DNA from: UBA1049 sp964522305
GTDB taxonomy: Bacteria; Bacillota; Clostridia; Oscillospirales; CAG-382
Reading direction: 5' to 3'
Length of the DNA stretch: 12,130 bases
Assembly (NCBI GenBank): GCA_964522305.1
Contig: CAZFVM010000035.1
Location: 1-12,130 of the forward strand
Below, piece by piece: positions 7,539 to 12,130 of the stretch. Both the position numbers and the translations under genes were made by a program. Each line of letters begins with the position of its first letter. Positions within the stretch are counted from its first letter, which is position 1. The notes under the pieces were generated by a model. The model was not told the DNA's origin. It searched no databases and saw only the letters and a list, made by a program, of their open reading frames with translations.

Positions 7539-7571
7539 ACCGTATCCCGCCCCGAAGGAGCGGGATACGGT
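7539..7571 (-). terminator. Strong intercistronic hairpin between oppA and oppB
   Basis: ACCGTATCCCGC (7539-7550) and GCGGGATACGGT (7560-7571) form a perfect 12-bp stem with a 9-base loop, starting 28 bases after the oppA stop. No clear T-run follows on the minus strand, only TAATTATTAAG, so it is a partial terminator or an RNA-stabilising structure rather than a full stop. This is the common way for peptide transporters to make far more binding protein than permease. The remaining 147 bases to oppB are AT-rich and show no convincing promoter. Confidence 0.75.
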
Positions 7572-7598
7572 ACAGAATTTACGGTTGTCTGACCGATT

Positions 7599-9608
7599 TT
7601 ATTTTGAGTCTTCTGCCTTCTCAACCAGCTTTAACTTCCACAATACATTCTCATAGGTCCAATATGTGGAGGTCTCGGGCCAGGTAGTCTTGTCAACGTT
7701 GTTGGGGTTGAAGGCAAGCATGTTATTCCTTTGATACAAAGGCATCTCAACAGCTTCTTCCATAACAATGTCAAGCATCTCGGCTACATAACCTGCTCTG
7801 GTATCAAAGTCAACTGTCTGAGGTATCTTAACCAACAACTCGTCCAACTTGTCGTTAGAAATGTTGGTACGGTTCTGTCCGCCGCCGGTCATATAGATGG
7901 TGGACTTGTCGCAGGTGTTAGAAGATCCCCAAGCAAGTACGAACATATCGGCAGAGCCGTCGTTCATAGCACTTTGAAGAATATTGAAGTCAACGTCGTT
8001 GATAATAAGCTCAGCGCCCAGGTCTTTCATGTCGTTTTGAGCTTGAACCAGCATGGTGTAGCCGGGGTGAGCACCCTGACCGGACCCGCCGATGTATACG
8101 TTGAGGGTCAATTGCTTACCGTCTTTTACGAGTTTGCCGTCTACTAATTCATATCCGGCCTCGGTAAAGTAATCGTTTGCTTTATCAAGGTCATAACCAT
8201 AGTATTCCTTTGCATCGTGGGGATACTCACCAAGGGTGGTGGTCATGGGACGCTCGATTATAGAGAACAGGTCTTCGGACTCATAATAACCAAGAACAGA
8301 TTCTTTCCTGGTAAGCAAATGCATGAATCCTTTACGTACAAGTTTCTCTACGTTGTTGGCGTTAATGGCAAGATAGCCATAGCCGTTGTTGTCCATCATG
8401 GAATATTCCATACCCTTTTCAACAAGGGTGTTGATGTTTGTCTTACTTGCGGAGGGGTTGATGATGTCAACTTCGCCGTTGGCAAGAGCGGTGATAAGTG
8501 CGGGGTCGTCAACAACCTGCCACTTAACTCTCTTAATCTCGGGCACGCCTTCGAAGTAATCGTCGTTAGCTTTAACAGAAGCAATGTTATCCTTGAAGTC
8601 GATGAAGATATAAGGACCGGAGCCCATGGGCTTGTCCATGTTCTTCATGAGTTGCTTGTCGGCATCGCCTTTGTTAAACTCGCCGTAGTAGTGAGCGGGA
8701 ACAAGAGCAACGTTAACATTTCTGTCGCCATAGATGTCAATTTCATAGAATTCAACGGTACAGGTGTAGTCGTCGACTCTATTAATTCCGGAGATTTCCT
8801 TAACTTTTGCGCCATCTTTTACGCTATTGGCAATAAACTCTTTGCGCATTTTGTTTAGGTAATATCCCTCGGGATCATAGTATACAGCATAAAGCTCATA
8901 CTCAATAGTGGCAAGAAGCTCAAGAACTGCTTCGGCATCGGTGGCGTCAATAGCGCCAAACTGCTCTTCATAGCCTTCGTCCTTGATATAATCTTCCCAG
9001 GTATATCCTGCATCTGCAAAGCCATCGGCTTTACCGTCCCACCAACCTTCGAGGTCGGAGTCGATTAAGTAAGCCATAAAGTCTTCTTTGGAAATGTTGT
9101 CCTGGGAATACTTGTCATTGGCTTCTTTTTCGATAGCTGCAATCTTGTCGGCATAATCAGCATCATCATAGTAGTATTCTTTCAATCCGACTATGGGAGT
9201 GGTTGTTGCCCAAGTGCTGGAAGGTCCGCTATAACCGAAGTCAGCAAATACATAGTAGTTGTATAGCACGTCATCGATAGTAACTTTCTTTCCGTCGGTA
9301 AACTTCATGCCTTCTTTAACCTTAACGGTATAAAGAACATGGGTCTTACCATCAACTGTAATTTCTTCCGCAGTAATAGAGCCTGCCCAGTCCTCCAGGA
9401 CGTTATTGGCATTAGTTCTTTGCGGGTTTACAAAAATTTGGTCAAGAACCTGATTGTCATATGCACTCTCAGCATAGAAGGGATTGAATTTACCTTCAAA
9501 TGTCTGGGTTGCGATGACAAGCGTCGGATGCTGTACGTCCGCCTCACAAGCTGCAAGGGGAATAGCGAGCATCAGAATGACCAGCAGTGCTGCGATTGTC
9601 TTCTTCAT
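7599..9608 (-). CDS. oppA: Oligopeptide-binding lipoprotein OppA (SBP_bac_5 family)
   Basis: This 669-residue protein is the surface receptor of the importer: it binds peptides outside the cell and hands them to OppB/OppC. A lipoprotein signal peptide (KK at 2-3, hydrophobic core 5-18) ends in lipobox LAAC, so Cys21 should be lipidated and anchor the protein. The family signature lies at about 98-118 (KEGMKFTDGKKVTIDDVLYN), and 'DKPMGSGPYIFIDF' (325-338) matches the next conserved block. E. coli-type OppA is about 540 residues. The extra length is mainly an acidic, Tyr-rich segment at about 145-265 inserted between the DDVLYNYY and 'INRVDDYTCTVEF' blocks. GGAGG sits 7 bases before the ATG. 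It is first in the operon, with its own promoter upstream. Peptide binding is inferred from family and operon. Confidence 0.93.
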   Translation of the reverse strand: MKKTIAALLVILMLAIPLAACEADVQHPTLVIATQTFEGKFNPFYAESAYDNQVLDQIFVNPQRTNANNVLEDWAGSITAEEITVDGKTHVLYTVKVKEGMKFTDGKKVTIDDVLYNYYVFADFGYSGPSSTWATTTPIVGLKEYYYDDADYADKIAAIEKEANDKYSQDNISKEDFMAYLIDSDLEGWWDGKADGFADAGYTWEDYIKDEGYEEQFGAIDATDAEAVLELLATIEYELYAVYYDPEGYYLNKMRKEFIANSVKDGAKVKEISGINRVDDYTCTVEFYEIDIYGDRNVNVALVPAHYYGEFNKGDADKQLMKNMDKPMGSGPYIFIDFKDNIASVKANDDYFEGVPEIKRVKWQVVDDPALITALANGEVDIINPSASKTNINTLVEKGMEYSMMDNNGYGYLAINANNVEKLVRKGFMHLLTRKESVLGYYESEDLFSIIERPMTTTLGEYPHDAKEYYGYDLDKANDYFTEAGYELVDGKLVKDGKQLTLNVYIGGSGQGAHPGYTMLVQAQNDMKDLGAELIINDVDFNILQSAMNDGSADMFVLAWGSSNTCDKSTIYMTGGGQNRTNISNDKLDELLVKIPQTVDFDTRAGYVAEMLDIVMEEAVEMPLYQRNNMLAFNPNNVDKTTWPETSTYWTYENVLWKLKLVEKAEDSK

Positions 9609-9661
9609 AAAAATTCCTCCATTTTCATTTGGCTTTATTTTTTATCGACAAACACGAGTCG

Positions 9662-9704
9662 TGAGAAAAGCAGCCTATATATTGTATTTATAGAAGTTTT
9701 TCTC
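9662..9704 (-). repeat. 8-bp inverted repeat in the oppA leader
   Basis: On the minus strand TGAGAAAA (9704-9697) pairs perfectly with TTTTCTCA (9669-9662) across a 27-base spacer, entirely within the predicted 5' leader of oppA. A third related copy, TGAGAAA, lies at 9735-9729 at the transcription start. It could be a leader hairpin or part of a set of protein-binding sites. Confidence 0.4.
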
Positions 9705-9710
9705 AAATAG

Positions 9711-9725
9711 AACGATAAACTCGTT
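9711..9725. promoter_or_regulatory. Small dyad just downstream of the oppA transcription start
   Basis: AACGA (9711-9715) and TCGTT (9721-9725) form an inverted repeat with a 5-base spacer, at about +5 to +20 of the predicted oppA transcript. The position suits a repressor site, though five-base arms could arise by chance. Confidence 0.25.
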
Positions 9726-9736
9726 ATATTTCTCAT

Positions 9737-9765
9737 ATAATAATACAAAACATACAATTTGTCAA
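9737..9765 (-). promoter_or_regulatory. Sigma-A promoter of the opp operon
   Basis: On the minus strand a perfect TTGACA (9765-9760) is followed after exactly 17 bases by TATTAT (9742-9737), a 5/6 match to the -10 consensus. Transcription should begin near 9730, giving a leader of about 120 bases before the oppA ATG. Confidence 0.85.
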
Positions 9766-9772
9766 GAATTGT
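9754..9772. promoter_or_regulatory. Operator-like 19-bp dyad centred on the oppA -35 box (possible CodY-type site)
   Basis: ACAATT (9754-9759) and AATTGT (9767-9772) flank TGTCAAG, so the dyad covers the whole -35 element of the oppA promoter. A bound protein would block the promoter. Bases 9756-9770 match about 10 of 15 positions of the CodY consensus AATTTTCWGAAAATT. CodY is a known regulator of peptide uptake in Bacillota, but the match is modest and the region AT-rich, so the regulator's identity is inference. Confidence 0.4.
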
Positions 9773-10039
9773 TTTTTAATAAAAAACATTTTTGTGCATT
9801 ATCACCTCAAACCTTGGGGCACAAAGCGTAAGAAGCGACCAAACACACTTATTAGTTAAAAAAAGCTTGTAATTGAACATCCTCGTTTTTTCGGCTTTCC
9901 ATACTATTCGCAGCTATCCAATTAGCAAGTTAAAACGGTAAAAAAGAATATATATTTCCCCAAAAAAACGCTTTCAAGGTTGCATTCCCGGACTGTCGGT
10001 GGTAACATATGAATAAACAAAAAACGACAGGAGATTGAT
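9773..10039. other. Non-coding left flank of the peptidase gene
   Basis: No gene is supported here. The best plus-strand promoter candidate is TTGCAT (9980-9985), 17 bases, TAACAT (10003-10008), which would start transcription only about 25 bases before the ATG. Both hexamers are weak matches. A small stem, CCTCAA/TTGGGG around an ACC loop, lies near 9806-9820 and has no evident role. The stretch is A/T-rich with no coding bias. Confidence 0.5.
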
Positions 10040-11746
10040 ATGACCAAGTTTAACGATATAGTCTACACCCGCCCGGATATTCAAGGCACCATAACCAAGC
10101 TGACCGAGATGACACAAGCACAGATGGAAGCGTCGACTTTCAAGGAGGCGCTGGACATCTTCGACAAGGTCGAGCAAGCCTACGCCACGGTGGCGACCAT
10201 GTACTCTATTGCCCATGTCAGGCATACCGTAGATACCGCCGACGAGTTTTATGACGGCGAGATTACATTTTTGGACGAGAGCTTACCGCTGCTGCAGAAC
10301 GCCTATCAGGCATTCAATCAATCATTGTTAGACTCAAAGTTCCGCCCGGAGTTCACCCAGCACTTTGGCGAGCTTTTGTTTACAAAGTTAGAGATGCAAC
10401 GCAAGACCTTCTCTCCCGACATAATCCCCGAGTTGCAAGAAGAGAATAAGTTAGTCACCGAGTATTCCAAACTCATAGCCTCGGCACAAATCGATTTCGA
10501 AGGAGAAAAGCTCACCTTGTCCCAGCTCACCCCATACAAGGTAAGTAACGACGACAGAGTGCGCAGACTCGCCTGGGAAGCAGAGGGGAGATTCTATGAC
10601 CAAAACGAAGAGAAGTTAGATTCCTTTTACGACGACTTGGTCAAGCTTCGAGACAAAGCCGCAAAGAAGCTGGGATACCCCGGCTACACACCCTTGGGCT
10701 ACAACAGAATGTCGCGAGAAAGCTACAATCAAGAAGATGTCGAGTTGTTCCGCAAGTCGGTTAGAGAGCACTTGGTCCCCGTGGCAGACCGCCTATATAA
10801 GGCACAGGCAGCCCGTACCGGGGTGGACTATCCCTTGTCCTTTGCCGACGCGTCCCTGCATTTCCGCTCCGGCAACCCCAAGCCCCAAGGCACCGCCGAT
10901 GACATACTCTCACATGCCAAAAAGTTCTATCACGAGTTATCCCCCGAGACCGCAGAGTTCATAGACGCATTGTATGGCGGCGAGTACTATGATGTGCTCA
11001 GCAAGAAGGGCAAAGCAGGGGGAGGGTATTGCACTTTCTTCCCGGACTACAAGACCCCCTTTATATTCGCCAACTTCAACGGCACCTCCGGGGATGTGGA
11101 TGTCATGACCCACGAAGCAGGCCACGCTTTCGCTTTTTATATGGCTCGGGATTTTTACCCCTCCGAATATCGTCAGCCCACATTAGAGAGTTGTGAGGTC
11201 CACTCCATGAGCATGGAGTTCTTTGCCTGGGATTGGATCGAGGGCTTTTTTGGCGCAGATTCCGACAAGTACAAGTACGAGCATATAAGCTCTGCCATAA
11301 CCTTCATACCCTACGGTACCATGGTAGACCACTTTCAGCATATTATCTATGACAACCCCGAGATGTCTCCGACACAGCGCCACGAAGAGTGGAAGAAGCT
11401 CCTCGCCGTATATATGCCCTGGATGAAGTTAGGGGAGATACCCTTTTACGGCGACGGAAAAGGATGGCAACGCCAGTCCCACATATATTCCTATCCTTTT
11501 TATTATATAGACTACTGCCTTGCCCAGACCATAGCCCTCCAATGCTGGACAATCATGCAGACCGACAGGGACAAAGCTTGGGACAAATACCTGACCTTTG
11601 TCAAACAAGGCGGGACCAAGACTTTCAGAGAACTGGTCACTACAGCCGGATTCGACCTCCCCTTCGGGGACGTCTTCAAGGGCGAGTTAGTCGACACCGT
11701 CATGTCCTGGATCGACAACTTCGAACAAACCGTCACCTTAGAATAG
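10040..11746 (+). CDS. M3-family zinc oligoendopeptidase (PepF-like)
   Basis: This 568-residue cytosolic metallopeptidase should cut short peptides internally. The zinc motif HEAGH is at 358-362 (within 'VMTHEAGHAFAFYMARD'). By alignment with thimet oligopeptidase the third ligand is E386, 28 residues downstream in 'ESCEVHSMSMEFF'. The C-terminal lobe has 'QSHIYSYPFYYIDYCLAQ' (479-496), supplying the His and Tyr residues (H481, Y488/Y489) that M3 enzymes use in substrate binding and transition-state stabilisation. There is no signal peptide, and length matches the 560-600 residue bacterial M3 group. AGGAG sits about 8 bases before the ATG. The gene is divergent from oppA, which fits processing of Opp-imported peptides. 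It uses C-ending codons (ACC, CCC, GTC, GAC) more freely than the neighbouring sigma operon. PepF and closely related M3B subtypes cannot be separated by eye, so no symbol is given. Confidence 0.93.
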   Translation: MTKFNDIVYTRPDIQGTITKLTEMTQAQMEASTFKEALDIFDKVEQAYATVATMYSIAHVRHTVDTADEFYDGEITFLDESLPLLQNAYQAFNQSLLDSKFRPEFTQHFGELLFTKLEMQRKTFSPDIIPELQEENKLVTEYSKLIASAQIDFEGEKLTLSQLTPYKVSNDDRVRRLAWEAEGRFYDQNEEKLDSFYDDLVKLRDKAAKKLGYPGYTPLGYNRMSRESYNQEDVELFRKSVREHLVPVADRLYKAQAARTGVDYPLSFADASLHFRSGNPKPQGTADDILSHAKKFYHELSPETAEFIDALYGGEYYDVLSKKGKAGGGYCTFFPDYKTPFIFANFNGTSGDVDVMTHEAGHAFAFYMARDFYPSEYRQPTLESCEVHSMSMEFFAWDWIEGFFGADSDKYKYEHISSAITFIPYGTMVDHFQHIIYDNPEMSPTQRHEEWKKLLAVYMPWMKLGEIPFYGDGKGWQRQSHIYSYPFYYIDYCLAQTIALQCWTIMQTDRDKAWDKYLTFVKQGGTKTFRELVTTAGFDLPFGDVFKGELVDTVMSWIDNFEQTVTLE

Positions 11747-11766
11747 ATTAAAAGTGCAGTTTGTGC

Positions 11767-11809
11767 GGTAGTTATGGTAGTTCGACATATCGGTTGCAAA
11801 CTACCGATA
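11767..11809. repeat. Stacked direct and inverted repeats over a promoter -35 region
   Basis: GGTAGTT occurs twice in tandem (11767-11773 and 11776-11782, period 9) and once inverted as AACTACC (11799-11805). Overlapping it, TATCGGT (11788-11794) is the exact complement of ACCGATA (11803-11809) with an 8-base loop. The two hairpins exclude one another. Both cover the -35 and spacer of the promoter at 11794-11822, so they look like an operator more than a terminator, and no T-run follows. Confidence 0.55.
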
Positions 11810-11822
11810 AATACTGTATACT
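11794..11822 (+). promoter_or_regulatory. Candidate promoter downstream of the peptidase gene
   Basis: TTGCAA (11794-11799) is followed after exactly 17 bases by TATACT (11817-11822). Transcription would begin near 11829, a few bases before the hairpin at 11836. Inverted repeats overlap the -35 half, consistent with regulated transcription. Confidence 0.5.
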
Positions 11823-11835
11823 AAATACAACATCT

Positions 11836-11895
11836 CCCCCGGGCCTCTGTAAAGCCATCTTGGCGATACATGCACACTTGGGGGCGTTTTGTTTT
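11836..11895 (+). ncRNA. Candidate short structured RNA or attenuated leader; may instead be the peptidase terminator
   Basis: The + strand folds into one long hairpin. CCCCCGGG (11836-11843) pairs with CTTGGGGG (11877-11884), including two G-U pairs. An internal loop follows, then TGTA (11848-11851) with TACA (11867-11870), an AA/GA internal loop, and GCCA (11854-11857) with TGGC (11861-11864) closed by TCT. All helices are in the same register. It is followed by CGTTTTGTTTT (11885-11895), a U-rich tract. With the promoter at 11794-11822 this predicts a transcript of roughly 65 bases. Alternatively it simply ends the peptidase mRNA, whose stop is 90 bases upstream. I recognise no known RNA family in it. 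Confidence 0.4.
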
Positions 11896-11928
11896 AAAGA
11901 TTGTTTTGCTATATAAGGGTGTGTGCAT
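11870..11928. repeat. 8-bp inverted repeat ATGCACAC/GTGTGCAT
   Basis: ATGCACAC (11870-11877) and GTGTGCAT (11921-11928) are perfect complements 43 bases apart. The left arm lies in the upper part of the 11836-11884 hairpin, so pairing with the right arm would compete with it. The right arm is made after the U-tract, so this is not a classical antiterminator. Confidence 0.35.
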
Positions 11929-12060
11929 TATATTAAATAATTGCATTTGTTTTCACAAGACAAAACTCTTTAAATCCGAAATCATTCAACCGAATTATCA
12001 AATACCTATAAAAAACATTGAGTTTGAATTTCAGAATAATAAAATGATCAGAAAAAAAGG
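11896..12060. other. AT-rich non-coding stretch
   Basis: These bases are strongly A/T-rich and lie between the hairpin's U-tract and the promoter at 12061. A 64-codon plus-strand frame crosses the region but has no ribosome binding site and starts within the hairpin, so it is not called. Apart from the right arm of the repeat above, I see nothing here. Confidence 0.6.
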
Positions 12061-12089
12061 TTGACAATACTATCTAATGGTGTTAGAAT
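12061..12089 (+). promoter_or_regulatory. Near-consensus sigma-A promoter for a gene just beyond the right edge
   Basis: A perfect TTGACA (12061-12066), 17 bases, then TAGAAT (12084-12089, 5/6). The predicted start is near 12096. The leader of roughly 35 bases ends in a strong ribosome binding site, so the first codon of the served gene should fall just past base 12130. Confidence 0.8.
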
Positions 12090-12104
12090 TATCGAGTGTT
12101 AGAA
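12073..12104. promoter_or_regulatory. Operator-like repeats in the right-edge promoter
   Basis: TCTAA (12073-12077) and TTAGA (12083-12087) form an inverted repeat with a 5-base spacer, lying between -35 and -10 and overlapping -10. In addition GTGTTAGAA occurs twice (12080-12088 and 12096-12104), a 9-base direct repeat with a 16-base period reaching the predicted start. Such placement is typical of a repressor site. The regulator family cannot be named from the sequence. Confidence 0.5.
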
Positions 12105-12115
12105 ATTGTGAGTGC

Positions 12116-12123
12116 AAAGGAGA
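12116..12123 (+). promoter_or_regulatory. Ribosome binding site of the next gene
   Basis: AAAGGAGA ends 7 bases before the window edge. With usual spacing, the start codon should be at or just after base 12131. The gene itself is not in the window. Confidence 0.65.
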
Positions 12124-12130
12124 ACTTATA

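Noticed and set aside
8217..8858. 213-codon plus-strand frame antisense to oppA
   Set aside because: It is a mirror of oppA codon structure (runs of Val, Gly, Asn), with no ribosome binding site or promoter of its own.
11870..12064. 64-codon plus-strand frame after the peptidase gene
   Set aside because: It starts within the hairpin, has no ribosome binding site, and its composition reflects the AT-rich spacer.
1..12130. CRISPR array, tRNA/rRNA, insertion sequence or prophage
   Set aside because: No regularly spaced repeats, cloverleaf genes, transposase or integrase frames, or terminal inverted repeats with target duplications were seen on either strand.

Overview
This window looks like a chromosomal segment of a low-to-mid-GC Gram-positive bacterium, most likely a member of the Bacillota, class Clostridia. 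The signs are strong purine-rich ribosome binding sites before most genes, several TTGACA/TATAAT-type promoters with 17-base spacing, a peptide-binding lipoprotein with a classical lipobox, and an ECF sigma gene overlapping a one-pass membrane anti-sigma gene. No rRNA, tRNA, transposase, phage gene or CRISPR array was seen. The organism assignment is inferred from style and protein flavour, not from a marker gene.

Layout, left to right. (1) Bases 1-746, minus strand: the N-terminal 248 residues of a multi-pass membrane protein resembling MATE-type efflux transporters, cut by the window edge. No stop-to-stop listing of complete ORFs would show it. (2) Bases 747-1144: a divergent intergenic region with a candidate promoter for each direction and a terminator-like hairpin in the leader of the rightward gene. 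(3) Bases 1145-3089, plus strand: an ECF sigma factor overlapping by 11 bases a 483-residue membrane protein that is very probably its anti-sigma factor or sensor. (4) A bidirectional terminator at 3125-3154 separates this pair from the convergent peptide-uptake operon. (5) Bases 3163-9608, minus strand: a complete five-gene oligopeptide ABC transporter transcribed in the order oppA-oppB-oppC-oppD-oppF. It has a near-consensus promoter before oppA and a strong 12-bp hairpin between oppA and oppB. (6) Bases 10040-11746, plus strand and divergent from oppA: an M3-family zinc oligoendopeptidase (PepF-like). (7) Bases 11747-12130: no gene, but two good promoters, stacked inverted repeats and a well-formed hairpin with a U-tract. 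The gene served by the right-hand promoter begins just past the window.

How the genes work together: OppA at the cell surface captures peptides, OppB and OppC form the membrane channel, OppD and OppF hydrolyse ATP, and the cytosolic M3 peptidase can trim the imported peptides. This is a peptide nutrition (or peptide-signal recycling) module. The sigma/anti-sigma pair is a separate regulatory unit, and nothing visible links it directly to opp.

Most of the window is ordinary chromosomal content. The parts most worth a second look are the promoter-dyad-hairpin cassette at 11767-11895 (possible small RNA or attenuated leader), the repeat-bearing promoter at the right edge, the extra extracytoplasmic segments in both OppA and OppC, the long basic N-terminal tail on OppD, and the regulatory architecture of the oppA leader. 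I found no clear evidence of a wholly new system.
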